Assembly (NCBI GenBank): GCA_964574195.1
Contig: CAZNMO010000001.1
Coordinates: 3,197 to 67,196, forward strand
Direction of reading: 5' to 3'
DNA length: 64,000 nt
From: BRH-c25 sp964574195
Lineage (GTDB): Bacteria > Bacillota > Clostridia > Lutisporales > Lutisporaceae
This document shows, in pieces, positions 34,192-44,038 of the stretch. The notes beneath the pieces are model-generated. The model worked only from the letters and a program-made list of their open reading frames with translations. It ran no database searches and was not told where the DNA came from. A program made the position numbers and the translations under genes. Every line of letters begins with the position of its first letter. Positions within the stretch are counted from its first letter, which is position 1.

Positions 34192-34905
34192 TTATTCCCC
34201 ACATGCTCTCACAAATTCTTTGAACAGCTGCAGGTTCCTGTCATCTGCCTTGTATATGAATTCCGGATGCCACTGTACCGCCCAGACAAATTTTTTTCCC
34301 GGCATATAGACTGCCTCGATCATCCCGTCGTCCGCCTCTGCCGCAGCTTTCAGCTGCGAAGATAACCTTTTGATACCCTGGTGATGGTAGCTGTTTACCG
34401 CCATGCTATCAACCTCCAGGAGCTTATAAAGGGGTGATCCCCTTTCAATTGTTACTGTATGGACCGGTTTGTCATAAGGGGGCTTCTGACTATGGCTGAT
34501 CTGTGTGTCTGTACTCAGCTGTGAGGGTATATCCTGATATAGTGCTCCTCCCAACAAAGCGTTGAACAGCTGCAAGCCCCTGCATATCCCCAGGGCAGGC
34601 TTGTCCAGCTGCAGCACCCTTCTGAAAAGCAGCTCCTCCATGCAGTCCCTCTCGACACATGGCTTGCCGCAAAAGGCCTCCGGCTTTTCTCCATAGATCT
34701 CAGGGCTTACATCCGGACCTCCGGTAAAAAGGAAACCGTCAAAAGCAGCTGCAAAAGAGTTAATAACATCAGGCTCAGAATTCAGGGGCAGCATCACAGG
34801 TATCCCTCCTGCCTCCTCTATCCCCTTCATATACCCGGGCAGCATCCAATAGCTTTCCCTTCCTTCATCATATAAAGGTGTAACTCCTATCATCGGCTTT
34901 TTCAT
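34192..34905 (-). CDS. Gamma-glutamyl-gamma-aminobutyrate hydrolase-like class I amidotransferase (peptidase C26)
   Basis: 237 residues from ATG 34905, where GGAGGG is 6 nt upstream. The nucleophile Cys lies in PALGICRGLQLFNALLGG near 105; the His and Glu of the triad are in FVWAVQWHPEFIYKAD near 210. MKKPMIGVTPLYDEGRESYW is the usual N-terminus of PuuD-like hydrolases, which cleave gamma-glutamyl amides. Physiological substrate not established. Confidence 0.9.
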   Translation of the reverse strand: MKKPMIGVTPLYDEGRESYWMLPGYMKGIEEAGGIPVMLPLNSEPDVINSFAAAFDGFLFTGGPDVSPEIYGEKPEAFCGKPCVERDCMEELLFRRVLQLDKPALGICRGLQLFNALLGGALYQDIPSQLSTDTQISHSQKPPYDKPVHTVTIERGSPLYKLLEVDSMAVNSYHHQGIKRLSSQLKAAAEADDGMIEAVYMPGKKFVWAVQWHPEFIYKADDRNLQLFKEFVRACGE

Positions 34906-34922
34906 ATATGCCCTCCATACTA

Positions 34923-35408
34923 TCAATCTCGTTTTATAATAATACTCTCTGTCCTGCAATTAATAAGCTTTATAAGATCTTCCGGACTTATCTCGATCTG
35001 ATGTCCGATTTTGCCTGCACTTATGATAATAGTATCCCGTCCGATGCAAGAGCTGTCCAAAACTGTTTTGTAGTCTTTTTTCATTCCGATGGGCGAGCAG
35101 CCTCCGCGGATATATCCAGTAACCTTGTTGATGTCTGCCACCTTTATCATTTCAATTGCCTTTTCGCCCACCGTCCTTGCAGCCGCCTTCAGATCAAGCT
35201 CCTCAGCAACAGGAATGACAAAAACAAAGTAGTTACGGCTTGTTCCCTGTGCTACAAGGGTCTTGTAGACCTGCTCGACAGGCTGTCCCATTTTGTTTGC
35301 TACCGATATTCCGTCGATCAGGCCGTCACTGTGGTCATAGGTGTATGTATTGTAATGTATGCCTGCCTTATCGAGGATACGCATGGCATTGGTCTTCAGC
35401 TTTTCCAT
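34923..35408 (-). CDS. ybaK: YbaK/EbsC Cys-tRNA(Pro) deacylase
   Basis: 161 residues, the family's usual length. The motif with the catalytic lysine is VYKTLVAQG near residues 46-54. GYIRGGCSPIGMKK near 103-116 and DTIIISAGKIGHQIEISPEDL near the end are diagnostic of bacterial YbaK. The enzyme hydrolyses cysteine misloaded on tRNA-Pro, in trans to ProRS. GAGGGA lies before ATG 35408. Confidence 0.93.
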   Translation of the reverse strand: MEKLKTNAMRILDKAGIHYNTYTYDHSDGLIDGISVANKMGQPVEQVYKTLVAQGTSRNYFVFVIPVAEELDLKAAARTVGEKAIEMIKVADINKVTGYIRGGCSPIGMKKDYKTVLDSSCIGRDTIIISAGKIGHQIEISPEDLIKLINCRTESIIIKRD

Positions 35409-35467
35409 TCCAGTCCCTCACTTTATGATTTCTATGTTAAGTTTCTTATGATCCCAGTTTAACCTTT

Positions 35468-37207
35468 CTACTCAACAGGAATTGTATAGAAGATTCTATT
35501 GCATCCTTGATTTATATACCATACCACCTGATTCCCCAGTAAAATAGGGTCGCAATTCGATAGCAGGCCACCGCTTAGTGTCTGGGTCTTTCCCATAGCA
35601 TTTCCCGAACCATCTATTACTAAATACTTAAAATCGCCTAAGGAATAATCTGAATTAACCAATGAAGAGTTTTTATTACTGTCTTTCTTTATTAATATCT
35701 CCTGCCACAAAACCATAAATTTATTCTCATTGATTTTCACCAGCTTGGGAGTACTTGCACATCGGTTGGTTCCTTCATAGTTTGTAATTTTATACTGTTT
35801 TACTGCTGTGCCATCAAGCTTGTTTTTGGGAACAACACAAAGTATCGCTTCTCTTTCATAAGCACTGATTCCTTTAAATTTCCCAAAAGCGCTTTGATTC
35901 ACTGAATTAAGCGCAACAATATAGTTTTGTGACGATATTTCAAAACCGCCAGCTGAAACCCCTGTATAGTTATTACCTGTTTCTCCCGATATCTTGAATA
36001 AATCAACCTCAGTATAGTCATTTGTTCCATTTTGTTTATGCAGAACAATGGAACGAGGATAAGCATCCCCATGATCTACGAAAATACATGAATTTCCATC
36101 ATAACTAACAAACTGATTAAAGGAATGGCTCACATGATTGGGTTGAAATTCTCCCATATCATTCAAAACTGTCATTGTATCTGTGTCAACGATAAGTGTA
36201 AGCTGGGACTGATGATGTAGTCCATCCTCTGTTTTGTACCTTAACCGTGAGGTGTGAAAAACAAGTTTGTTCCCGTTCTCAGACATCTTTCCGGCAGAAG
36301 CAACAAATGGTTCAACTGTAAAGCTGTCTCCGCCATGTACCGAAACACTGTCCACTCTAGCGAAATCCTTGGTGTACTTTACAATTCTGATGACCTCTTT
36401 ATTAGCCTCCTCTTCAGGGTTTTCCTGCCCATAGGCAATATAATTGAACTTTTCGCCACTGTAAAAAGCGCCAAAAAGCGGTAGTTCAAAAGCTATGTTT
36501 TTTGAACCGACAAGATTATAATTTATATCATATGTTTCTATATTTATACAGCTGTTGCTATCTATTGTATTTTTGTTGATGTCAATTACATCTATTGTAC
36601 CATCCTTGTTTTCCATTATATATGAGTTTTGTGTACCTGCCCCTATTTCAAAATAATACGAAATACCATTTCCGGCTGGTTCATAGTTTGTTTCTGATTT
36701 ATGAGCACCCTCAGGAAGCTTGGTAGTAATAAAGATCGAATTCTTTTCTGCATTCCAATCAACATAAAATTGGATTATTTCACTCAGGTCTCTTAAGTTG
36801 AAATAGCTGTTATCATTTATTTTATATGCTGTAATGGCAATCGCTTTATTATCAACCAATAAGGTAGAAGCTGCGGGGTATGCAATATCAGTGTCCTGGT
36901 AATAACCGTACGATACTTCTTCTTTAGATTTATAGCCCTGTCCCTTGATAATTTCTATTTGCCCTTTTTTACTGCCCGTTATAATGTCAAACTGGCTGCT
37001 CGTTCCATTTAACGCTATTGCCAAATCCTTCAGGTTAAAATAGTTACTGCCCTTTATATTATATACTTGTGCATTTGCCCAACCTCCGTTCACATAAACA
37101 CTGGAACTTGAGATTTTCGCTGTTACTCCATTTTCAGCAAAAACAGTACACAGGCTTGACACTCCAAGTATCATGATGATCAAAACAACACTTATCATCC
37201 TTTTCAT
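35468..37207 (-). CDS. Secreted stalk-domain (copper amine oxidase N-like) protein
   Basis: 579 residues from ATG 37207 (AAAGGAAG upstream). Signal peptide MKRMISVVLIIMILGVSSLC then TVFA-E. Two stalk-like repeats follow: YNIKGSNYFNLKDLAIALN (~38-56) and YKINDNSYFNLRDLSEIIQF (~113-132), the copper-amine-oxidase-N fold used as a wall-bound stalk in Clostridia. The remaining ~400 residues look like a beta-propeller-type exported domain (repeated strands with DTD, DYTEVDLFKISG). No enzyme motif. Confidence 0.78.
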   Translation of the reverse strand: MKRMISVVLIIMILGVSSLCTVFAENGVTAKISSSSVYVNGGWANAQVYNIKGSNYFNLKDLAIALNGTSSQFDIITGSKKGQIEIIKGQGYKSKEEVSYGYYQDTDIAYPAASTLLVDNKAIAITAYKINDNSYFNLRDLSEIIQFYVDWNAEKNSIFITTKLPEGAHKSETNYEPAGNGISYYFEIGAGTQNSYIMENKDGTIDVIDINKNTIDSNSCINIETYDINYNLVGSKNIAFELPLFGAFYSGEKFNYIAYGQENPEEEANKEVIRIVKYTKDFARVDSVSVHGGDSFTVEPFVASAGKMSENGNKLVFHTSRLRYKTEDGLHHQSQLTLIVDTDTMTVLNDMGEFQPNHVSHSFNQFVSYDGNSCIFVDHGDAYPRSIVLHKQNGTNDYTEVDLFKISGETGNNYTGVSAGGFEISSQNYIVALNSVNQSAFGKFKGISAYEREAILCVVPKNKLDGTAVKQYKITNYEGTNRCASTPKLVKINENKFMVLWQEILIKKDSNKNSSLVNSDYSLGDFKYLVIDGSGNAMGKTQTLSGGLLSNCDPILLGNQVVWYINQGCNRIFYTIPVE

Positions 37208-37368
37208 TGAAATACTTCCTTTCAAAACTATATTATGCGCGTCTGCCATAATGGCAGGGATATATATTAAATTCTATTATTGAAGCAATATTCCTTTATA
37301 CTTCCCAAAATAATCCTGTGAGTATCCTCCCTCACAGGATGGCAGCTCTTGCTGAGGACACTTTTCAT

Positions 37369-37418
37369 AAAAAAGTGCACCTCCAAATATCAGATCCTCT
37401 CTGATATTTGTGGTGCAC
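37369..37418 (-). terminator. Rho-independent terminator of the dehydratase-activase gene
   Basis: Stem GTGCAC...AAATATCAGA paired with TCTGATATTT...GTGCAC (37375-37418, small internal bulge), followed on the minus strand by a run of six T. It lies 17 bp past the stop codon. Confidence 0.88.
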
Positions 37419-37434
37419 CTTACGACGCTTGTCT

Positions 37435-40400
37435 CTATATCCGCACTGTCCCGTGCATCTGTCCGTAGTCCTCCTTGCTGTATGCGCCAACTTTGTGGGT
37501 CTTCAACCCCTCCATGTTTTCAAAGGCAGTGGATATCATAAGCTTTATCCTGTTCAACTGATTCACTTCACTGGCTCCGGGGTCATAATCTATGGCAACT
37601 ATGTTTGTTCCCGGATATACCCTTTTCAGCTCCTTCATCATGCCCTTCCCTGTCACATGATTGGGCAGGCAGGCAAAGGGCTGCATGCAAATGATATTCT
37701 TTACCCCGCTGTGTATCAGCTCTACCATTTCACCGGTAAGGAACCAGCCTTCACCGGTCTGGTGCCCCAGAGACACTACAGTAGATGCCCCTTCGGCTAT
37801 CTCCTTAATGGTCTTGGGCTTATAGAACCTGTAGCTGCCTGAGATCGCATCTATATATGCCTTCCTGTAAAACTCAATGATCTTGATAGCAGTATTTCCA
37901 AGTATCTGAGACATTTTGCTTCCCGACAGGTATCTATATTTGTAATCCAGTCCATAGGCACTGTAAAGCAGGAAGTCAGTGAGTCCCGGCATTACTGCCT
38001 CTGCTCCCTCTGCTTCTACCAGGTTAACAACATTATTGTTTGCTGTAGGATGGAATTTCACCAGTATTTCCCCTACCAGACCTACCTTTGGTTTTATCTC
38101 ATTTACTATTTCAAGGCTTTCAAATTCTTTTACCACTTCTCGGATTATAGCCTTGAAGGTCTTCCTATCGGCATACTTCAATGAATCCCTGCATATCTCA
38201 GCCCACTTTTCATAAAGCTTGTTTGCTGAGCCTTTTATCCTTTCATAAGGCCGTACCCTGTATAGTACGTTCATCAGCAGATCTCCGTATATCAACCCCA
38301 TAAAGGCCTTGCTCAGCAAATCAAAGGTCAACTTGAAGCCGGGGTTCTTCTCAATACCCAATGCATTGAGCGATATGACCGGGATCTTCTCAAAGCCCGC
38401 ATCCCTCAGTGCTTTCCGCAGGAAGCCAATATAGTTGGTCGCCCTGCAGCCGCCGCCTGTCTGTGATATCATCACTGAGGTGTTTTCCAGGTCATACTCT
38501 CCGGATTTCAGCGCCTCTATAAGCTGTCCAATAGCTATTATAGCCGGATAGCAGGCATCATTGTTCACATACTTCAACCCTTCATCAACAGCGCCGCTGT
38601 CCCTTGAGGGCAATACGACCATATTATAGCCTGACAGCCTGAAGGCTTCCTCCAGGAATTGAAAATGTATGGGAGACAGCTGCGGTACCAGGATGGTATG
38701 CTTCTCCTTCATGGCTTTTGTAAAAGGCACCTTCCTGTACCTGTTGTCTATCCGCTTCAGCTCATAGCCATTATTGTCACGCTCGTCCATGGTGGCTTTG
38801 AGGGAACGCAGCCTTATCCTTGCTGCACCAAGGTTGTTTCCTTCATCTATCTTTATCGTCGTATATATCTTGGAATTGGCATGCAGTATCTCCTGTACCT
38901 GGTCGGTGGTCACGGCATCAAGGCCGCAGCCAAAGGAGTTCAACTGGACCAGTTCCAGGTTCTTCTGTTCTGCCACAAAACTGGCTGCTGCATAAAGCCT
39001 TGAATGGTATGCCCACTGATCCACTACCCTAAGGGGCCTTTCCACCTTACCCAGATGGGCTACCGAATCCTCGGTCAATACAGCCATTCCAAGAGAATTT
39101 ATCATTTCAGGTATGCCATGGTTTATCTGTGGGTCCACATGATACGGCCTACCGGCAAGTACTACACCCTTTATTCCCTTATCCCTGACAAGTTTGAGGG
39201 CTTCTTCACCCGCCTTGTGAATATCCCTTTTGAAAGCCTCCAGCTCCTTGTATGCCAGATAGGCGCTCTCCCTTATCTCCATACTGCCTATTTTCAGCGG
39301 CTTCAACTCCTCCTGGAGCCTGTCTATCATCCTTTCCTCATCGTCAAGAGGCAGGAAGGGCTTCATAAACAGCACCTTTTCTTCCCTGAGGGCATCTATG
39401 TTGTTCTTGACCACCTCAGGATAGGATACTACTATGGGGCAGTTGAAGTGATTATCGGCGTTCTTCTGTTCCTGCAGCTCATGGGTAATGGAAGGATAGA
39501 AAATAAACTTCACACCCTTTGATATCAGGTTCATGATATGCCCATGCACCAGCTTGCCCGGATAACATACAGATTCCGATGGTATCGTCTCTATCCCCAG
39601 CTCATAAACCTTGTTGGAGGATCTGTCCGACAGCTCCACCCTGAAACCCAGTTCAGTAAAGAATGTGAACCAGAAGGGGTAATCCTCAAACATGTTCAAT
39701 ACTCTGGGTATGCCTACAACTCCTCGTTTGGCCCGGGCCATTTCCAAAGGTTTATATTTGAATAAACGTTTATATTTGTAATCAAACAGGTTTGGCAGGG
39801 AATTATGTTCCTTCACCTTGCCAGCTCCTCTTTCACACCTGTTGCCGGATATGAAGCTCTCTCCGTTTCCGAATTTGTTTATGGTGAGCAGGCAGTTGTT
39901 GGAGCATAGCCCGCATCTGGATACAACAGTCTCCAGATTAAAATCCATCAGCTTATCTGCACCAAGAAGACTTGTGCTGTGGCTTTCCAGATATCTTTCC
40001 TTTGAGATAAGCGCAGCTCCAAAGGCTCCCATTATTCCGGAGATATCTGGCCTTATGGCTTCTCTGCCTGACAATATTTCAAAGCTTCTGAGCACGGCAT
40101 CGTTGTAGAAGGTGCCTCCCTGTACAACGATCCGTTCTCCCAGCTCCTCAGGGCTCTTTACCTTTATTACCTTGAAAAGCGCATTCTTTATGACAGAATA
40201 GGACAGCCCGGCGGAGATATCTCCTACTGCCGCCCCTTCCTTTTGCGCCTGTTTGACCCTTGAGTTCATGAATACCGTACACCTTGAACCAAGGTCCACG
40301 GGTCTTTCCGCAGCCAAAGCTTCCTCAGCAAAGGTGCCTATGGTCATATCCAGGGAGCTGGCAAAGGTATCCAGAAATGAGCCGCAGCCTGACGAACAAG

Positions 40401-41730
40401 CTTCGTTCAAAAGGATACTCTCTATGACTCCATCCTTGATTTTCAGGCATTTCATATCCTGTCCGCCTATATCCAATATGAAGTCCACACCCGGGCAGAA
40501 AAACTCTGCAGCCTTGTAGTGTGCTACTGTTTCTATCTCCCCTATGTCGATATTTAGTGCTGCTTTAAGCAAGCCCTCCCCATAGCCGGTTACAGTTGAA
40601 TTCACTATCCTGGCCTTTTGCGGCATAAGGGCATAAAGCTCCTTCAGCGCCCTGACCGTTGATTTTAGAGGACTTCCCTCGTTACTTCCGTAATAGGTGT
40701 ACAACAATGAGCCCTCACCGTCGATAAGTGCTATTTTTGTTGTGGTGGACCCTGCATCTATACCAAGGAAGCAGTCCCCCTCAAAGCTCGATAGTTCACA
40801 TCTTTTTACTGCGCTTTTTGAATGCCTGATTTTAAAGGCCTGATACTGCTCCTCGCCGGTGAATAGAGGTGCAAGCCTTGCAGTTTCACCGCTTGATATA
40901 ACTCCATGATCCTCAAGTCTGCCTATCAGTTCCCCGAAGGATATACTATCCTCTTCAAAGGAGGATAGTGCTGCTCCGATAGCTACATAGAGCTGTGAAT
41001 TCTCCGGGAATATCACCTGGTCATCGGTTAGCTTCAGAGTCTCTATAAAACGTTTCCTTAATTCAGGCAGAAAAGAAAGTGGTCCTCCAAGAAAAGCCAC
41101 ATTACCCTTTATCGGCCTTCCACAGGCTAACCCGCTTATAGTCTGTATGACCACAGCCTGAAGCACCGATACTGCCACATCTTCCTTGGCAACTCCCTCA
41201 TTGAGCAGGGGCTGCACGTCTGTTTTTGCAAATACCCCGCACCTGGCAGCTATCGGATATATCACCTTGTACTTCCCCGCCAGTTCATTAAGCCCTGCCG
41301 CATCCACCTTCAGAAGGGTGGCCATCTGGTCTATAAAAGAACCTGTGCCGCCGGCACAAGTACCGTTCATTCTCTGTTCTATTCCATCAGTAAAATAAGT
41401 GATCTTTGCATCCTCACCACCAAGCTCTATGGCCACATCCGTTTCCGGATAATAGGTCTTGATGGCTTTTGTGGCAGCGACCACCTCTTGTATAAATGCA
41501 ACGCCCATGCTGTTCGCAATATTCATCCCGCCTGAGCCGGTGATCGTCACAGTAAGCTGCTCATCCTTAAGTGTTTTGTATGCATTATGAAGCATCTGCA
41601 GGAGTTTGTTCCGGATATCTGCATAATGCCTTTCATACCTGCTATAAACTATATCCTCGTTATCATTCAATATAACTACCTTAACTGTGGTAGAACCTAT
41701 GTCGATACCTAAATGAAATAACTTATTCAT
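37435..41730 (-). CDS. Giant acyl-CoA dehydratase activase / DUF2229 fusion protein
   Basis: About 1431 residues. Two tandem BadF/HgdC-type ASKHA ATPase domains: FHLGIDIGSTTVKVVILND at the start with NGTCAGGTGSFID and IAARCGVFAKTD (cluster cysteines), and FLGIDAGSTTTKIALID near 325 with NEACSSGCGSFLDTF and GSRCTVFMNS. DUF2229 follows near 620-850 with a Cys-rich CGLCSNNCLLTINKFG block, and a 2-hydroxyacyl-CoA dehydratase D-like C-terminal region. Activases use ATP to drive an electron into 2-hydroxyacyl-CoA dehydratases. This all-in-one form is widespread in anaerobes and its substrate is unknown. The start is uncertain: ATG 41730 or GTG 41739, neither with a good ribosome site. Confidence 0.88.
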   Translation of the reverse strand: MNKLFHLGIDIGSTTVKVVILNDNEDIVYSRYERHYADIRNKLLQMLHNAYKTLKDEQLTVTITGSGGMNIANSMGVAFIQEVVAATKAIKTYYPETDVAIELGGEDAKITYFTDGIEQRMNGTCAGGTGSFIDQMATLLKVDAAGLNELAGKYKVIYPIAARCGVFAKTDVQPLLNEGVAKEDVAVSVLQAVVIQTISGLACGRPIKGNVAFLGGPLSFLPELRKRFIETLKLTDDQVIFPENSQLYVAIGAALSSFEEDSISFGELIGRLEDHGVISSGETARLAPLFTGEEQYQAFKIRHSKSAVKRCELSSFEGDCFLGIDAGSTTTKIALIDGEGSLLYTYYGSNEGSPLKSTVRALKELYALMPQKARIVNSTVTGYGEGLLKAALNIDIGEIETVAHYKAAEFFCPGVDFILDIGGQDMKCLKIKDGVIESILLNEACSSGCGSFLDTFASSLDMTIGTFAEEALAAERPVDLGSRCTVFMNSRVKQAQKEGAAVGDISAGLSYSVIKNALFKVIKVKSPEELGERIVVQGGTFYNDAVLRSFEILSGREAIRPDISGIMGAFGAALISKERYLESHSTSLLGADKLMDFNLETVVSRCGLCSNNCLLTINKFGNGESFISGNRCERGAGKVKEHNSLPNLFDYKYKRLFKYKPLEMARAKRGVVGIPRVLNMFEDYPFWFTFFTELGFRVELSDRSSNKVYELGIETIPSESVCYPGKLVHGHIMNLISKGVKFIFYPSITHELQEQKNADNHFNCPIVVSYPEVVKNNIDALREEKVLFMKPFLPLDDEERMIDRLQEELKPLKIGSMEIRESAYLAYKELEAFKRDIHKAGEEALKLVRDKGIKGVVLAGRPYHVDPQINHGIPEMINSLGMAVLTEDSVAHLGKVERPLRVVDQWAYHSRLYAAASFVAEQKNLELVQLNSFGCGLDAVTTDQVQEILHANSKIYTTIKIDEGNNLGAARIRLRSLKATMDERDNNGYELKRIDNRYRKVPFTKAMKEKHTILVPQLSPIHFQFLEEAFRLSGYNMVVLPSRDSGAVDEGLKYVNNDACYPAIIAIGQLIEALKSGEYDLENTSVMISQTGGGCRATNYIGFLRKALRDAGFEKIPVISLNALGIEKNPGFKLTFDLLSKAFMGLIYGDLLMNVLYRVRPYERIKGSANKLYEKWAEICRDSLKYADRKTFKAIIREVVKEFESLEIVNEIKPKVGLVGEILVKFHPTANNNVVNLVEAEGAEAVMPGLTDFLLYSAYGLDYKYRYLSGSKMSQILGNTAIKIIEFYRKAYIDAISGSYRFYKPKTIKEIAEGASTVVSLGHQTGEGWFLTGEMVELIHSGVKNIICMQPFACLPNHVTGKGMMKELKRVYPGTNIVAIDYDPGASEVNQLNRIKLMISTAFENMEGLKTHKVGAYSKEDYGQMHGTVRI

Positions 41731-41800
41731 ATACGCCACAGCGATGAGCTGCGTCCACCTCCAAGGTACTCAGATTAAAATCAGGACATTGTAATCATTC

Positions 41801-41926
41801 AAGTACGCCCTCTGCGTACTTGCGCGCCGATTTCGTATCTCACGAAGTGAGATAATCTTCCTTGCGAAATCGTGTGCATCCGCCGGAGGCTATACCACCA
41901 ATGGAGGCAATCTCCACTGATGGTAT
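41801..41926 (-). promoter_or_regulatory. Structured leader upstream of the activase gene (three hairpins)
   Basis: In the 300-bp 5' region of the activase gene: hairpin 41892-41926 (ATACCA/TGGTAT with inner TGGAG/CTCCA), nested hairpin 41829-41871 (GATTTCG/CGAAATC around TATCTCAC-GAA-GTGAGATA), and hairpin 41801-41821 (AAGTACGC/GCGTACTT). No T-tract follows any of them. GGAGG lies nearby but 30 nt before the start. I recognise no known riboswitch class. Confidence 0.5.
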
Positions 41927-41964
41927 TTGCTCTTTATACATACTATGGACATTATGTTGATTAA

Positions 41965-41978
41965 ATGCTTATAAGCAT
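41965..41978. promoter_or_regulatory. 14-bp palindrome in the activase/TetR divergent region
   Basis: ATGCTTATAAGCAT is a perfect palindrome, directly preceded by TGTTGATTAA (41955-41964), which repeats half of the palindrome at 42026-42041. Confidence 0.4.
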
Positions 41979-42025
41979 ATTATAATGTGTGTATGCAATA
42001 AAGCAATAGACAACAGTTTTCAGCT

Positions 42026-42041
42026 TGTTGATTAATCAACA
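42026..42041. promoter_or_regulatory. 16-bp palindrome, probable TetR operator
   Basis: TGTTGATTAATCAACA is perfectly palindromic and lies 69 bp before the TetR start, in the divergent region shared with the activase gene. A half copy lies at 41955-41964. Confidence 0.6.
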
Positions 42042-42109
42042 TTATTTTGGTATATGTTAATTATAATCCAATTTTCCCAAAAAAGAAATGGAAAAAGGAG
42101 AAGCAGTAT

Positions 42110-42736
42110 ATGCTGAAAGCACCTGACGACAGGCGTGCAGTGCGTACGAGACGAATGATACGCAGCGCTTTATCCGAGCTTATCGAGGAAAAAGGCTTCA
42201 ACAACATATCTATCACTGATCTTTGCACCAGGGCTGATATAAACAGGGGAACCTTCTATCTGCACTACACTGATAAATATGATATGTTGGAACAAGTAGA
42301 AAACGAGGTTATACAGGAGCTTAACGAAGCAGTAAAAACCGCGGGCTATGTAAACATCAATATCATGGAGTCCCTGAGCCATCTTGATCCTGCAGAAATG
42401 GCAATGCCTTTCATGGTCAAGATTTTCGAATACATCCGAGAAAACTCCAAGTTCTTCAAGGCTATTCTCAGCTCAAAGGGTGACCCTAAATTTCATATAA
42501 AGATAAAAAAGCTAATAGAAACCAATTTCTTTGAAAAAAATCCTCCCAATTCCTTTAATAAGGATAATATGCTTGTCCCTATGGAATACTTCGTTTCCTA
42601 TGTACTGTCGGCTCACCTCGGTGTGATCCAGCAATGGCTGAACAGCGGAATGGACAGATCTCCCGAGGAAATGACCTTGATATTATCAAGGATGTTCCTG
42701 CTAGGACCCTTTAAGACAGCAGGAAGCAGACAATAA
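42110..42736 (+). CDS. TetR/AcrR-family regulator
   Basis: 208 residues from ATG 42110, with AAAGGAG upstream; the longer frame upstream is AT-rich and not coding-like. The HTH is classic: TRRMIRSALSELIEEKGFNN, ISITDLCTRADINRGTFYLH, YTDKYDMLEQVE. The C-terminal domain (from ~55) is the TetR_C variant of the YxxFD-type regulators with a TetR_C_33-like helix bundle. Palindromes upstream suggest autoregulation and control of the divergent activase. Confidence 0.9.
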   Translation: MLKAPDDRRAVRTRRMIRSALSELIEEKGFNNISITDLCTRADINRGTFYLHYTDKYDMLEQVENEVIQELNEAVKTAGYVNINIMESLSHLDPAEMAMPFMVKIFEYIRENSKFFKAILSSKGDPKFHIKIKKLIETNFFEKNPPNSFNKDNMLVPMEYFVSYVLSAHLGVIQQWLNSGMDRSPEEMTLILSRMFLLGPFKTAGSRQ

Positions 42737-42770
42737 ATAGCAAGAGCATGTGATGCTCCGCTCATTATAC

Positions 42771-43822
42771 CTACTTCAGGCCTGCTGAAATCTTTATATT
42801 TGCCAGATGCACAGCATCAACGGCTCCATCTACATGCTTGGTGCTGTTCAGGAAGTGTATGTCAAAATGACCATCCATTCCATTGTTCTTTATCCAGTCA
42901 AAGTTTGTTCCCGCTCCATAGTTGTCGCTTCTCCAGCTTGTCCATACTGCGGCGGCGGCGTTGTCATTTCCTGCATGAGGCATTCCACTCATACTTGCAG
43001 CTATCTTTCTTCCATTATACTTTATAAGTACCGGCCTTTTTGACCAACTGAAGCTTCCTCCCCAAATGGCTTTCATCTTTGATGTGTCTTCGGTGGTAAG
43101 CGTTTCACAATCTGCATGATATGCACCTGTTGTGCGCCTTGAAAAAAATGATTTTCCTGTATAAAAGTCCACTACCTCAAAATCAGTTCCTATTGGTAAT
43201 ACATACTGTGCCTCTGTCCACCAGTCCAAAGCTTCTCCATACTGCGGTCCCGCAGTGCTTTTCACAGGTACGTTGTGTACAGGTATCTTCAAAATATCAC
43301 CAGGGTTGACCCGCGAGGATTCTGTCAGGTTATTGGCTTTCAGCAGCTCGTTCAGTGTGATTCCGAATTTGTTGGCAATGTTCCAGAGAATATCGCCCTT
43401 TTGTACAGTGTAGCTTTTGAAGGTTATGTATGGTCCTGTACTTGGTGCCGGTGTTGTTGTACCGCCGCCTATAGGTATTTTTATCTGCTGTCCTATATAC
43501 AGGTATGAGCTTTCATTTGCACCGTTCAGGCTCAGAAGAGTATTGATGCTGACACCGAATTTCTGGCTAACTTTCCAGTAAGTATCCCCAGATACTACAG
43601 TGTACATGGTATACTGCGGAACAGCAATCACCTGTCCGACATTCAGNNNNNNNNNNCTGCCATAAGGTTCGTTATGGGCACATTGAGCTTCTGGCTGATC
43701 AACCAGTAGGTATCACCGCTCTGTACAGTATAGGTTGAACCTGCAGCATATATCCCGGTCGTGCTTCCCAATATTATGCTTGTACTAAGAATTCCTATTA
43801 TCAAAAGCTTCTTAAAAAACAT
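42771..43822 (-). CDS. Secreted protein with three LysM domains, interrupted by an assembly gap
   Basis: The gene starts at ATG 43822 (GGGAGGTA upstream) with signal MFFKKLLIIGILSTSIILGS ending ...YAAG. The first LysM is TYTVQSGDTYWLISQKLNVP; ten N (43647-43656) then interrupt it. The frame resumes as LNVGQVIAVPQ, followed by LysM 2 (YTVVSGDTYWKVSQKFGVSI) and LysM 3 (YTVQKGDILWNIANKFGITL). The flanking frames do not match across ten bases. The ~165-residue C-terminal domain (PVLIKYNGRKIAASMSGMPH, then NNGMDGHFDIHFLNSTKH) is conserved-looking, with His/Asp residues that could bind a metal. LysM binds peptidoglycan; the C-terminal activity is unknown. Confidence 0.85.
43647..43656. other. Assembly gap (10 N) inside the LysM gene
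   Basis: Ten N; reading frames either side are out of register by the ten-base count, so length is unknown. Confidence 0.97.
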
Positions 43823-43978
43823 ATTGTTTACCTCCCACCATATTTTATACTTTAATAGCTTTTTATCGCATGGTTTACATAATGGAAACAATTCGCCATA
43901 AACCTAAAAAACCATTTATGTAATTTATGGTGGGATATCCACAGGGTACTAAAGCATTGAGCCAAGCGCCTTGAAATA

Positions 43979-44007
43979 TTGACAGCATACAACGTCGAGC
44001 ATATAAT
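43979..44007 (+). promoter_or_regulatory. Perfect consensus sigma-A promoter for the PLP decarboxylase
   Basis: TTGACA at 43979-43984, 17-bp spacer, TATAAT at 44002-44007, 31 bp upstream of the start codon. Confidence 0.88.
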
Positions 44008-44038
44008 TGGCTTAAATGGAACTATGAGGAGGTTTAAC

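Noticed and set aside
34908..35462. 184-codon plus-strand frame over ybaK
   Set aside because: Antisense shadow of an intact YbaK; no ribosome site.
39004..39522. 172-codon plus-strand frame inside the activase
   Set aside because: Antisense of a conserved DUF2229 region.
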